Source of the DNA: Hymenolepis diminuta
Lineage: Eukaryota; Platyhelminthes; Cestoda; Cyclophyllidea; Hymenolepididae
Direction of reading: 5' to 3'
Assembly (NCBI GenBank): GCA_900708905.1
Contig: CAADRB010000004.1
Coordinates: forward strand, 1,512,932-1,576,931
DNA length: 64,000 nucleotides
In this document: positions 22,870 through 37,800 of the stretch, piece after piece
How positions within the stretch are numbered: position 1 is the first letter of the stretch
Layout of the letters: each line of letters starts with the position of its first letter
The notes under the pieces: generated by a model
The model's input: the letters and a program-made list of their open reading frames with translations, nothing else
Database searches by the model: none
What the model was told of the DNA's origin: nothing
Translations under genes and position numbers: made by a program

Positions 22870-25800
22870 CTAAAATAAAGTAAACAATATAACGAGCCAT
22901 TTTAAGCATCATATAATTTGAAAATATACTTTAAAATAAGAACTAAATTTTTCCTACACAAATTGTTACATCACTAGTGGTTTATTTAAACAGAATTTAA
23001 TTTTCATTCGGGGAATCGTCAAGGCTTAATTCTCTGCGCACACAAAAAATGATTTGTTAACAGAATGTACAATTTTTAATTAAAAATAACAATTACAATA
23101 ATATTTAATATTAGGAAAAAATTAAAGTGACTGAACCCTACTAATGCGAAATGCAACTTATTTATACAGTTAGCGTAAAGTAAACAATAGATGAAAATGG
23201 TCAAATATTGGGGTTAACAGATAAAAATAGTAAGCCTTCAACTTGTGATATGGTAGGTATTAGGTACCGTCAGTTTTTTCTAGAGCGGCAGAAACTTATA
23301 CTGACAGGGAGGAGGGGGGTTAATTTCAGTCGGTTGGTTTAGAACAACTTAAAGGGAATAAAATGAAATACCAAACATTGTAGAGAGCAATTTCTTCACA
23401 AAACCAATTTAGTTGAGCTAACTCAAGCATATCCGCTATAACTTGCCTCTAGCCAATCATCATTCTGCTTCGTGTTTAAACTTATTTTCGCTGGTTTATG
23501 TTTAGTCTGCTTATTAGCTAAACGGAAACGGGGACAAAAAGTGTTCAGAATAGTCTAAATGATCTTTAAATTAAAATACCGGGTACAGATTAAAGTATAT
23601 ATATGCTTTTGGTATATCCCATAGTTCCAACTGCTAGGTTTCATAATCTATTCACAAAATTGTTGAATTACAGATAAGCTAATTTGATTTGTATCCTAGT
23701 AAATCTAAATCTGGAAAATTGAATCGATGCGATCATCCGTCCCTAATAAAGTTATACTGTTTCGGATGCCCGTCTTCTTTTACTAGGAATCGAACTGTTA
23801 CCGAAATATGCAGAATTCCTATGAAAATGCTTATAAATGGAAAATCGTTAATGAACAACGCATATCGAGTATAATTTTTTGCAAATTAGTCCTCAAAACT
23901 AAGGCACCATTGAAACCAACGTTTTTAATTTCCCCTCTCTACTAAACGAGATTAAACCCCATCTCGAATAATTCTATTCAAGTACTTTAACAAAAGGTGC
24001 CAGACATTTATGTACCAGTCATCTATAATGACTCAAAAGTTTAGTCATAGCTATTGGCAGTTGAACATTTCAGATGCCACTGATAACCAGTTTAGGAGAT
24101 CAATCAAAATATATTCACCTTTAGGTTTCAAAAGCGCCGCTGCATTAGAAGATTTAGATGTATGACAGGAGTAGTAGATAAGAAGTCGACGCCTTCGATC
24201 AAGGACAAACCAGCGTCTTTTTCCACGTCGGCTGCGATTGAAGAGGGCAGCCATGAAGCCTCCACTACCACTACTTGGGGAATTTACCCGAGGGGGTCTC
24301 TTTTTAGCCCTCTTTGTAGCGGGTGAGAAGAAAGCAGACGTCGTCAGGGCACTAGTTATGCCTGACGACGAAGATTTATCACCAGTAGAATTCTTTGTTG
24401 ATGCATCCCCACTCTCGTTGACTGGTGTGGAGGTGACTCGTGAATCGACCTTATAGAGATAGCCAGCGCAAGTGATTGCGTCCACGTGTAAATGAGGCAT
24501 CAGAAGGGGTGAACAGAGAATATGGCCACAAGTCACCTCCAGGTGATGCCGAAGGTCAAAGCAAATGTCATCTGGAACTGGCAGATAACGAGTCAGTGGA
24601 CGAACCTGCAATTGATAAGAGTTTTATACTTAAATGAATATCATGATATCTAAGCATGCATTATTTCAATAAACCTGTAATATAAATTTTTTCTCTACAT
24701 CCACCAACCTTTCTTGAAGAGTTAAGAGTATCGATGGTTTAAACACATTTTAAGATCTGTTAGGTCAATTAATATTAGCTTGAACATGACTTAAGAACTT
24801 CCCTCTTAATTTATTATTATATTGGATATTTTGTCTCCTTCACAACACATAAAGCTTCCCCGGCTTTCCATAAAGAGGCCAATTAAATAAAGGCTGCTTA
24901 GGTGAATAAGATCGGGCAATTTAATTGACACAGCTTACGGTCACCGTTTCCAAAAGACAACTGTGATGTCTGAGATGACAAAGGTTTTATAGCGTACCGA
25001 AAGTTAGAGGCCTCAAGGGCGATTGAATATGTTTAATTTGTACATACAGGAATGGGCCTGTTTTCTAGAGGTCCAGTTATCATAGTTATTAGACCAGTTC
25101 ATAAAAAGAGGACATCTAGGACATACGCTGAGTCCTATATTTAGGGCAGAACACTTCACAACTTAAAGTAGACATAAGATACGAGGGAACAATTTGAACA
25201 TGGAGACTAATTGTATGGAAAGTATTGATGATAATGCCGCATAGTATACTAACGATATTCTTTCGCATTGACAAGCTTCTTAGCTTTTATAGTCTGGTTT
25301 ATCTTTATATAGTGTAGAAAGTCATTGGTATTCCCCTTCTGCTCAGACATTAAGCTATTAACTGTCTATTATTACCATGATAGGCAGACTCTCAGTACAG
25401 TTCCACTTGAATAATGTAATAGCACAGCTGTAATTTCTGATGCTTCTTTTCATCTTAGTAGATCAAGACAAAGTAGACAGTTAAATACAATTAGACTATA
25501 CCAAATAAACAAATCTATTTAATGAGAAAAAACTGTATTAAGAAAACCTCATCGAGAAACGAATGAAAGAAAAATAGGAAATTTTCGATACCCCGAATAG
25601 AATTTATAAGATCCTATGAATGGAATTCAGCATCCAGGCATCGAATTTTTCGACCACTGTTCTTCCACGCTCGAACAAGAGAATAAACTATCCTCAATGC
25701 TACGTTACTGGCTAAACAGGTAGGCAATCAATCCCCTATATAAAAGCTGTATATAAACAATTTTACCTTCCTTATAAAGAGAATCCGCTGATCGAGCTGC

Positions 25801-28800
25801 ATTTCTTCCCTCTTTTTCCTGGTCTGAATTGCGGTAATCATTATGTGCCTCGACAAATAGCTATTTGCCGCCATGAAAATTGTGAAATAGAGGGAGAGAA
25901 TAATACTTACAAATTATGCTGAAAGTCTTATTACACAAAAATTTCGATCATTTAGAATCATTCATTTCTTCAATCCCAGATACACTTAGTTTGAAAATGG
26001 CGTTGATTTAGTGACAAATTGTAGCAAAAGATATTTATCATTCCCGAGGAAGCGAACAAAAAATATGCTTTCGTAACAGAAGTTACGCGTTGTATTTTAG
26101 AACACATAATTCTTTCCTTTTGCAGCTGTTATGATTTTAGTTCTGTCAAATCAGTTCACTTTCTACATTTGAAAAATATATTCTTATGAGAAATTTAGAT
26201 CATTTGAATGAAAATCACCACGTATAAAAAAAATACTAAATGGAGATAAAGAGAACCTCTTCGATTATTTTTCAAGATTAATTTAAGCGGTTTTCTCCAT
26301 AATCAGTTACATATTTGTTTGTTTCCTATGGCAAGGCGGAAAGTCTAGCAATTTTCCCTCACGAAGAAGCATTCAAACATGCAATTGAGAATAGATGGTT
26401 GGGTTTTAAAAGTTGTAAAGACAGAAGTAGTAAGAGTTAGGGAGAGCTCAAGTCAATGCCTCTTTCAGTTTAAAGTTTGATGAAGACTGGTACATCTTGC
26501 TGTCATCCTATTCTTCATATGGGAAATCCGGGTGACATGATTTCATATGATTTTGAAGTCATCCAATGTTGGCTAATTTATGCATTATTGAAGTGTATTC
26601 CAGTGCGAGAATGAGCCATTTTTCCTATCGTCATAATCCTTGGGTTTAAGTTACTGAGACCCGAAATATCCCTAGTTAGAATGTTCGTACTCTATGGACT
26701 CGTGAAAACATGGTACGTCTCATGTCCAACTTTAAATGCTGATGAATTTTCATCCAGACTTCCCAACTAATCGGACAGAAAAAGAAGCACCCCATATTCA
26801 ATGCTTGGAGATATTTTATAACCCGTGTAATTTAAAAAAGAACCATCATTTACTTTTCATAACAAAATAATATTTGTAAAAAAATGCATAGATATCCAAG
26901 GTCGCATTTACAGAAGGTTAGGTAGATGAAATTCGAAGATTTCAGCGTCTAAATAAAAAGATTCTTCAGAATCTTGACTTATGATTAGTGTCTAGCTTTC
27001 CTTAATGCCTTCAAGATTTTGAACAGTGCATGTGAAGGGTAGTTTAAGAGCTCCTTTATTTAAAAGCAAAGGCTGCGTTTTTGTTGTTCCATATTTCATC
27101 ATCCAATTCCTATTTATTTAATATCAGAAGAATCCATACATCTAAAACAATACAAGTTACCGTTTTTTCACAGCGGGAGAGTGAACAGCCAATATAAGCC
27201 AAAATCTGCAGCTAAAACAAGTCAAAATTTCTCATATTATCACTTTCTTTCATATACAGATATTTTGACCCGTACTTTCTACCCTTTAAACATTTTATTA
27301 GATACTAGAATTTCAACATATTTTCTGCTAGGTACTGAATTCCTGAATTAATCTTGAAAAACGTGATTTGTGATTATGGTCTTTCAGTCTTCCATCTGAT
27401 TTGATTAATTTTAAGACATTTAATCTAAGGGGACACTGAGTGCAGCGAGAATTGCCATAATGAGGAAAAATTCTATTGCTTTCAAAGCTCCGGCTCTGAA
27501 AACGATGAGAGCTTTCTTTGGTCTGTACTTTCCTTTAACAATGAACGGCTTTAGCATGGAATGAACAGATTCGTCTTTCGAATATAAGAGGTCTGAAACA
27601 CCGAAATGGGATCTCATTGGTTCTACTTAAAATAAGAAAATTCTTCAATTTTATGAAATTAAGATATTGCCTCATTGTCCTGCCAGCACTGCCTTGAAGC
27701 CGCAGATGAAGTTCTCTGTCGTTGACGAATTCGAACCTCATTACAGAGATTCGATGCTGGGTCCTCTCGATTCCATTGTCTATTATCAGCATTGGCACTC
27801 AATGAGGGTAAGAGTGGAGGTACAGCATGGAAGACATTACTCGAGGACGATGCACAGGAAGACTGTTGGAGATCCCTTCCACTCGGAAGGAGAGATGAAC
27901 TCGAGGAAGTTGTCGTTGTGTGAGGATTCGAGCTTCCCCCTTGTAAAGAGGAACTTGTCTGGGGAGAGGCATTTTGATCCTCTCTTCTGGTATAATACTA
28001 AAATACGCAAGCAAATTACTTACTTAGTAATCAAAAAGTGACGACTTCTTACCTGACATTTAAGTCTAACTAGACCGTCAGACGTTAAATAGGATATTTA
28101 ATGGCTAAAAAGGCAGCTAACTTAATTACTTGTTGGAAATGAGATTAGTTTTCGCCTTAATATTCGCAACAACACAAAAGATTATTACTATGGAATGATT
28201 TTCTATGGCTTTCTTAATTTTAAGGGAGTATTCATTCAAATATTTGCATAATGGTTTTCATCAAGTTGAAATAAATACCTTATTACAGTAAATTTATTTA
28301 AAACATCCTTTATTAGCTAAGTGCTGTCACTTGGGCCTTAACAAATCTTGTATTTTTCTGCAAGAATGGATGAATCTACTACAATACCAACAGAAAGCAG
28401 AATGAGTAGTAATTTAATTAAGTCGGAAAAGTTATATAAGTACTATACCACTGTTGATTTTACATTATACCTCTCGACCTTTTGATCTATAGAAATTAGG
28501 GAGAAACGATTGTCTACTCGAAGTTTTCAGAAGTGTCTCGTTTTCTTATATGTTTCGAAGCCATGTCATATAATGAATTAGATATGTTAGACTCATACTG
28601 ATTAAAAACAGGTCAAGACTGAAATTACGGAATTTGAATTATATTTTGTAACTGAGGCATTTCTCAAATTGAGATAACCAACCGTTTCATCCATACTGCG
28701 ACCATTTTGTTGGTGAAAGTTAGGCGCCGAGTTGAGTTGAAAGGAATATTTTTGTTCTTGTGACACCGGATTGCTCCGGAGATGTCCAACAGGGGAGGAC

Positions 28801-31800
28801 GGCATCAGAATCGGTGAAAAATAACTGAAGTCATCATTGCTAGAATTCACGATTCGAGGTGAAGATAAAGGCATACACTGGGATTCCCCTTCCGGTGAAA
28901 TCTCAGCTTCATTTTTGTCTAAAATAAAAATTCTTATCAGCTGAAAAATTATGTCGTACGCATACTTTTTCATAAAACACCAGCGATTCATCCGACCTAT
29001 TTTCTATGTGATGACCTTTAGCTAATGAATGTCTATCGCTGTTGAACCTAATAAAGTAATAACTGGGCACCTGGAAATTGAAAGGTGCGGCAAAAATTCA
29101 CCATCGGCTTTTGTTTAGAAACGGACTCTAAAAATAAGCATCCATGAACTTAGGAAAAGTTCCTTGTAAATTATACTCAATAATTGCTATTAAACAGAGA
29201 TTCAAACTTCAGAATAGTCTACTTATTCCTGAGTCTCAGCTTAATGAAAATAGGATATTCCAGTATTTGTTCGGCGATGACTTCGGAGATTACGTGTTCA
29301 ATGTCCATTGATACATACCTATTGAGCGGGGCGACCAATTGCTCTAGTTAAATCTGACTAATAAAGGAAGTGGCAAAACTGGAGTTTCTCACTAAGGGGA
29401 CTCTATGATACTTCTCTCTATCTAAAATGAGTATTGGAGAACACTTGGGGTTATTGTTATTTCGACATTAATGTTTTGAACATGTTACAGATTTGTAGAA
29501 GTCATGTATTCAGTGGTAATTATTAGACCTCACCTAAAAGCGTAGATCACATCTTGACTTCAAAAAGTTATGAGAGCCAGTAACTCACAAAGCATTCGGC
29601 TTATATCTTTGATACATTTTCATCCCACATTAGACTAAGGGACTTTATATAAACACTAAATTCACCGGGCTATTCCAGGAATCGACAATCTCTTAACTCC
29701 CTTGATTCAAGTCAAAATACACTGATTCTTGATAAGATGAGGCTCAACATAACTAAGTTAATCCATTGGTAACCAGTTTTAATTGACGACAATGAGTATA
29801 ATAACAAGCATAGATGATGCTAAAATCAATTGTTACTTTCAGATCTTTAGCTATCTACTCACTGTTACGTGTATTTCCAATCAACTATACCCGTTTATAT
29901 AAAGCCCATGTCTTTGTAAATGAGGGTGGAATGGCCTAACTTCTCAACCTCAGTAACATCCACGTCGGTAATTAGATTTCGGGTCATTTATGATAGCGAC
30001 CACAGGTGATATAGGCCCGCTTACTATATAACAGATAAAAATACTTAGATGAACATTTTATAGAACTGGTAACAGTAATCAAATACTACCTTAAAAGGAT
30101 AGGAGGTGATAAATTAGAAAAGTACAAAAACACTTTTACAGAATGAGTCAAATTAGGCAAAAACAAAAAGACCTCTTTGTAAAGACGATTTTAGTTCTCG
30201 TCCAATCGACATAGAAATATCAGATTAACATTATGCTCTAATGAAGTGTTAAGATGTTCCCTTTAGTTAAGTATAATAAGAAATCACTGTAAGAACTAAA
30301 GTTGACGGAATCTAGATCAATCTTTCCTTAATGACCAGGAAATATTACTAATACAAAATTAAGTCATACCGTTTGACGTGGCCCCATTATCGAATTGAAA
30401 TATTTCACGGTGATTATCAATCTGAAATGAAAAAAAGTAATTTTAATTTTTTCATTAAAATACGTAACCACAAAATTCCGATTTTCATGAAAAATAGGAC
30501 TTATTAATTTATAGAAATGTATGAAACAGATGAAAACTTGATTTGAATCAATGACGCCAGTAGATTTTTCCTCAAATAAGGACCGCAGAAACATGGAACA
30601 CAAAAAGAAATTCATTCATATTAATTAAAATATCTAACTGAACTGAGAGCGGGTAAATCGGAAATTCTCTTTCAAAAATGGCTAATATGATTAAAAATGG
30701 AACAAAAATATGAGAATATCATTTAAGCAATGATCAGAACATTAGAGGAAAAGGATTAATCTTTGTTTAATGGAGGCGGTCAACGGGTTAATCGATTGAT
30801 GATTTTCTGCTGAACATCTGAAGTAATTAGTTTGTAAGTGCAGCTGATTAACTGGATCTTGCTTAAGGATTCCTTTCATCTGCACAGAGTACCTAAACAC
30901 CTAAATACAGCCGGACGTTAGGCAAAAACAAGACCGAAGTACTGAAGTGGTCAATTTGCTTCAGCCTTGTTTATCATTACCGCAGTTTTATCACCATTTA
31001 CAACGAAGAAACGTCAACCTAAATAAGCCCATAATATAAAAGTAGGTAGGCACTAATGTAATCTAGACTGCCACTGCATTAATGCTAGGCACAATAATGA
31101 CTATAGTCACTCAGTAGGAAGGAGACAGAAGATTTGTAACTTAAACAACATAATTATAATTAAGAAAGTACAACTGTTAAGAAAGCTTTAGTAAAATAGG
31201 AGTGAGAGACTCATTAGTTTGTATATATATACAGGGTGCGTAAGGCATCTGAGGACACCTTACGCACTTTTAGAAAAACAGAANNNNNNNNNNNNNNNNN
31301 NNNNNNNNNNNNNNNNNNNNNNNNNNNNNNNNNNNNNNNNNNNNNNNNNNNNNNNNNNNNNNNNNNNNNNNNNNNNNNNNNNNNNNNNNNNNNNNNNNNN
31401 NNNNNNNNNNNNNNNNNNNNNNNNNNNNNNNNNNNNNNNNNNNNNNNNNNNNNNNNNNNNNNNNNNNNNNNNNNNNNNNNNNNNNNNNNNNNNNNNNNNN
31501 NNNNNNNNNNNNNNNNNNNNNNNNNNNNNNNNNNNNNNNNNNNNNNNNNNNNNNNNNNNNNNNNNNNNNNNNNNNNNNNNNNNNNNNNNNNNNNNNNNNN
31601 NNNNNNNNNNNNNNNNNNNNNNNNNNNNNNNNNNNNNNNNNNNNNNNNNNNNNNNNNNNNNNNNNNNNNNNNNNNNNNNNNNNNNNNNNNNNNNNNNNNN
31701 NNNNNNNNNNNNNNNNNNNNNNNNNNNNNNNNNNNNNNNNNNNNNNNNNNNNNNNNNNNNNNNNNNNNNNNNNNNNNNNNNNNNNNNNNNNNNNNNNNNN

Positions 31801-34800
31801 NNNNNNNNNNNNNNNNNNNNNNNNNNNNNNNNNNNNNNNNNNNNNNNNNNNNNNNNNNNNNNNNNNNNNNNNNNNNNNNNNNNNNNNNNNNNNNNNNNNN
31901 NNNNNNNNNNNNNNNNNNNNNNNNNNNNNNNNNNNNNNNNNNNNNNNNNNNNNNNNNNNNNNNNNNNNNNNNATTGACTCTTTCATTCTGGTGGGAGTTT
32001 CTTGGTCGGAGAAAGACCAAAGACACTTCCCTTCTTCTCGGTGCTTCAACTTGTTCAAGAGTCGTTTTGCACGCATTCAACGATTCTCTTTAGTTGTTTT
32101 TGTCCACATCAACTGATCTCGTCTAAGAACGCACGATATTTGTATCATTAGAGGTCTTGATGAACAACATTCCTTATATATTGTTGTTGTTCCTTCAGAC
32201 ACTTGAAGATCCTGGGCAAGATGTCACATTCACTTCCTGGATTTTCGTTCATTATGCCATGCCATGCCATGCCATGCACTCTTCTCACAAACTCAGGTGT
32301 TCTAAGTGAGTCGGCTAAGCGTTGACAATGGCCTTTTCTCTTCCTCGTGGCCAGTTCATCTCCATTGTGTTCATTCAGCCCCTTTCCAACTTTGCAAACG
32401 AACGATGTGGTGACTTTTAGAAATCCCGCAATTTCTAAGTTCCTGTGTTTCGCTTTCATAGACACCATTGCAGCGTGTCTTTTCATTTCATTGGTTATAG
32501 AAGTATCTACCATGAGACCTTGTGATATAAAAAAACATTACTTATTATTGTCGGGTTAGTTTAACTTACAAAAGTACACGTGTCCTCAGATACCTTGCAC
32601 ATCCTGTGTTATTTAGCACCGTCTTCATATGCCTTCCCGTGATAAAAAATAGCAGTTATTTGCATTGTTATATTTTATGATGTGCAGAAGTGAAATAATA
32701 GAACTTTGGAACAAAAGAATACATTAATTCCGCTGTATTTTTAGGCCTTTTTCCAATGTATGGTGTATCAAAGAATTGGTCTGTTTTTGATATTTTATTT
32801 TATTTCAGCTGTGCATCTTTTCATGAATCAGTATTCGAGAGCAATTATTCTACTTATCAAATTGCTCAAATATAACGATTTCGTTTATCCATTTCTAAAT
32901 TCAACTAATTAATTCCCATTAAAACGGAGTAAAAAATTGGCGATTTTTCATCATAATTTTTTCAATGTAAAAGAGTAGTTGAAATTTGAAACTTAACTCC
33001 CTATAAAGATATGAAGACGCTTAAATGTTCAAAAACAAATCAAGTTATCAACACACTACAGAATTCTGAAACAAGTTATTTGAGTGCAAAGATGGTAGAG
33101 GATCATTACAGGAATACATCCTCAGATCGATCAAAAACAGTCATGCAGCCCTCAAAAGTACAAATTTTAAAATGTATTCAGTACATTTTGAGAGAGTGCA
33201 GCGCATAATGCGACTGTCAAATAAAAATTATGTGAAATAATCCCTTTTAGAAAGACAGTCTCATTTACTCTTGAAATTTAGACCAGTAAGGGTGCTATTA
33301 TTTTATTCTTTACAAATTAAAATTTATGTTGTGTTTGTTGAGATACAGGATTAGCGCTTCCCATAGTATTAATTTGCTCACCATGTGTCCTGGAGTGTCG
33401 AAAGAATCAAACTATGCCCTATTGGGGTTAGTAGAGAAAGGGAATGCGCTTGGCGGGGTCTGCTTCACGTCAAGTTAATTGACAGCTAATAAATAAAGGG
33501 GGTTATTTAGGACATTCCGTGCCCTAAATTGCGGATGGAATAAAATGCCAATTTGGTACACCATTGCAAACCCAATGAGTAAAACTTGAAGGATTCCCTA
33601 AAATTTCTTAATTTTTTAGTTATATCAATTTACTTCGTTTTCATAACAAATTATTTTTACTTTTTCGCGTTCGCTTGAACTGTTTTAAACCGACATGGAG
33701 AACATTGATCTGATTTGTGCTCTTTCCCGATAGCTGTTATCCTTAGATTCAACGAATTAGTCCCCCTGAAAGAACTCACAGCTTTCTGATCTGTAATGGC
33801 AAAAAACAAATTTTGGAAATAAAATGTCAACGCTTAAGCCTGGTTAGAGGCCCCTTTTGAAGGAATTTAAAATTGAAATTGGCAATCTAATTGGGGACGA
33901 TACTTGGGTATTTGCTTTCTTAGGTCAACTTTTTCTTACTGACCTTATATATATATATATAATGGAAGCAATAGCTCGAGCAATGGAGGACATGAATAAA
34001 GGCCACCTGTTCGGATGAATGTTTGCAGTCGCACTCGGACTCGAACTGAGTGGGTGATAGAGATCGAAGGAGGATATATAGAATAAAACATAGGTCAATA
34101 GGTATTATGTTTGTTTTTTGTTGTATTGCAAGAAATTATGAGCTTTAACCATTAACGCTTTCACTTTCTGTTTCTCTAAAAGGCATCTGAGAACACCCTA
34201 CGCACCCTATAAAAAATTCAAAATGAACGGAAAAGAGTCTTACTGGATTCAACTTAAGAATTCATCAAATTGTCTATTTCTGCTTAAAAGAAATAGTTTA
34301 GTGTGCAATAATCGAATGAGTGAGAGTTCAAATTCAAGGATCTACTTACTAGGTTCCCGAGTGAATTCATGTCTGCGATGTTCAGCACTTCATAATAAGT
34401 TGAATGATTTAGCGTTTAGAGCTTATCTTGAATGAAATTTAGTCCTGCTACGCCAAAATCATGTCACCTCGTTTGGCTCTCCTACTATTTTGGGTATTAG
34501 AATGAAATTTATTTAGAGTGGTTGATCAACCATCAAAGTGAATGAAGTGGCCCATATGTCCTGGATTCCGTGGGTACGATTTCGCTCAGGAAACAGGGGA
34601 CAGATACTGAAGTGTGGCCCATGGGATGGAAATGAGACAGTTAACAATCTGATTTCAAGGACCAGGACTACTCTACGATTAACTTTGGTCGGATACTTTC
34701 GTACGGTGAAAAAATTGATAATGGGGGATTTTGTCATGTCATTTAGGCAAATATAAATTTAGTTGTGGGTCCCTGCTCCTTTCTATTTATGGAAAAGTGT

Positions 34801-37800
34801 GGCTGAATCTTTAAGCTACATGTTTAGAAGTCGTAGAAATGTATTTATTTGAAATATTACCATAGGTTAAAGCAACAAGAGCACTTAAACTAAGAGTTTT
34901 GTAAAGTTCGAATCTGGAAATGTTGAAAAATGTTTGAAAATGGCCCAAATGGTCTACAATTACATATAAATGTTGAAGATAGGCGATATTTGGGCCGAAT
35001 TCTTGTCAGTTTCATAGATTCATTAAAATAGCGTTTTTTTGTGAATAGCAAGCATGAAGACGACGCGTGTAGAAATTTCTGTTTTCATTCAGTTTCAGAG
35101 TGAATGTAAAATGGCTATTTAAATCTATCAGTAACTTACATTACTAGAACGATTCCGATTACTGTTAAAATGTATAGACAAATCGGCGGCTGGGGAAGAA
35201 TAGATCGGAGAAATAGTTCGAGGATGAGGTCCATTGGAGGAGAATATCGAAGAAGGATGGGTGTAACCATCTTCAGGACTCTTTTCTCGATGCAGATCAG
35301 CTACTCCGTTCTCTGATTGTCCGGTTTTTTGAGACGTCTCTGAATTTGTCTCTTCCTGTAGTTTGAGCTGGGCTATCAAGCTTTCCTTCTCTTCTTCATA
35401 CTTGGTTTTATCCTAGAAGAAAGAAACGAACTACTGATCCTACGTCTAAAAAGAGTGGGACTGGCAAAGAAAAAAACAGTTCAATGATGTGATGAATATA
35501 CCATAATGACATTTTATAAAAGGTCATTTAATGACTAACTACATAAAATTCCCCCTGCAAAACGACCAACCCAGAATGAATCACAAACTTCTTTCCAGCC
35601 TCCCTACGCGACCACGGAAAGTGCTACTTGTAGAAAACATAAAACGAGAGTTTACAGCGAGACTTCAATCATTTTAAATTTGAATTTGTTTACACAAAAA
35701 TTAGGGCTGAAAAGAAAATGATGAATAAACAGGCGTGCAATTTAGCCACTGGTACGGCTGTTTAAATGGAGTTTAAAAAAGGACATTTTTACTTGTTTGT
35801 ATAAAAATGGCGTAAGACGGATAATAAACATAAGATTGCTTTTTTGCATTCACGTTACGTGGCAGTGATTGCAAGTAGTTATTCCCTTTGGGCAGTTACG
35901 GTAGGTATAAAAGCGTATTTGCTCCTTACTGCATTCGTTACCGAATATCTGAAAAATACATAGATAACTACTGAGAGATGTCCGAAATGATATTCCCTAT
36001 TACAGAGAATACGTGGAAGTAAATTATGTTTATTAAATTAAAATCACATACTAGAATTTACCATGAGTGAATTCTAGCAAGCTCTGCTGCGTTTAAAATG
36101 TCTTGACAGTGTTTTCTACATGATAATGGCTGTAAGAAGGTAGAAATACATCAAAGTGGTATGACCAACCATTCCATTAAATCTAATGGTCAACTAATTC
36201 AGAATATCGCAGACATGAACTAACATAGAAATCTAGGGATTAAATAATGAAAGCTGAGATTGGAGACATTTGAAAGTTGCACAGTGAATTCTACCCGCTA
36301 CGAAAAAGTGCGTAACTCAATGCTTCCAAAGTTAAAATTGGGTAATGCTCGTGGCATTCTGACTTTCTATACCTAAATTTAATTCCATTTCTTATTGGAT
36401 TGTTTTGTTATTTCGTCTGTTCAGAGGCTATCCCATGATTGGAAATTTTGCTTTCTTGCATCCCCATAGACACTAATAACTTATTACCCCGGTGGCGCAC
36501 TTCAAGTAAGTGGTCAAGAGATCAATGCCCGTCAGTATCGCACTTTGACGCGATGGAACAAATCGCACTGATTAATTCTAGTAAGCAGGAGGGGTGGCAG
36601 GGTGCGAATTTCTCATAATAGCGGGAACAAGAGAGAATAACCAAAGAATTCAATTTAGAGTAGATTAAACTCAGGAGTAATTACAAACCCTAAATGAATT
36701 TTTCTTCATATAAATTTAGTGCATCTGTACACTAATTAATAATGAAAGATTTTAAGGGAATGGAAAATTTAACACTATGCACAACAAAAGTAAACTTCGA
36801 TCGAGAAAAAAATATTTTATAAACAGATCAATCCATATTTTAATCTAAAAATGATTTAGCTATAACTTGACTAAATAACAAGCGCGCTTTTGGTTGAAAG
36901 GTTTATAGAGCTGAATGAGTGGTGTAGGCAGCAAAATACGCAATTTATTCAAACAAATATCAAGATGAAAAACGGTTAAATTAGTTGGAAAAACACCGCT
37001 GAAGTAGGTTTACATCTTCTTGGTTTTGGTAATAGAAGGCAGTGAATACCATGATTCAATTAAATGACAGTTACATATGATTTATTATGACTCTGAACCC
37101 GAAGCAAACTAGTATAATTCTATTGTCCTGAACGTGAAATTGAGATCTTTTTATTTTAGATAACTTTTCATGGAAAAATTTTATTATTCAAAAGTGATTT
37201 AATAATTCTATAACTAACAAAAAACAAACGTTTGATTGGCAGAAAGTTTCAACCAAAAGGAGTGCTCTCGCATACCACAAACGTCAAAAATCTTAACGAC
37301 AAAGAAGCAGCAATCGGGATTGGAAAAATCCTTGCTTCAAGCTTCACTTTTTCCCTCCTTAACAGATGCTTCATAGAAAGCCAGAACATGTCTCTTTACA
37401 AATCGTTATCTTTGAAACAGTTCTTATAATTAAATATAACTCGATTTATAGCAGTTAGTCTAAGATAAAGTTCTACTGAAATTTTAGCATACCTGGAATA
37501 CAGCATAACACTGTAAATAGCGCATATCTTGGAAAGAAAGTAGTCTATGCGAACAGACAGACTAGCAATAACAAGTTACGGATAAAATGACAAAATCTGA
37601 ATTGCCTGTGAAAAGATAAATGAATCCGAAATTATCGGGAGAAAAATCTAATGTCACACATTCCAGACTGGCAGTCCAAAAATGGTCATTTGAAAGACAA
37701 TATTAATTTAATTTGCTTTGAGAAATTTACCGGGTAATCATTATATAAATGAAATTATTAGAGTCGAAATAGGCTGGTTGAAACAGAATGGTTACCAATG

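Larger units (their letters stand above)
30422..35139 (-). other. PHLDB intron 4, carrying transposon copies B and D
   Basis: A 4.7-kb intron holding mariner copy B (31232-32606, same strand as the gene) and end-fragment D (33961-34209, opposite strand). Nothing else is recognised in 32610-33940 or 34215-35139. Confidence 0.7.

Noticed and set aside
27667..28041. 124-codon plus-strand ORF and two minus-strand ORFs over PHLDB exon 7
   Set aside because: They are shadows; the frame that fits the acceptor, the phase and the family's basic segment is a different minus-strand frame.
31214..32093. Four long overlapping open frames across the N run on both strands
   Set aside because: They exist only because N codons never give a stop. 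Real sequence at their ends is transposon.
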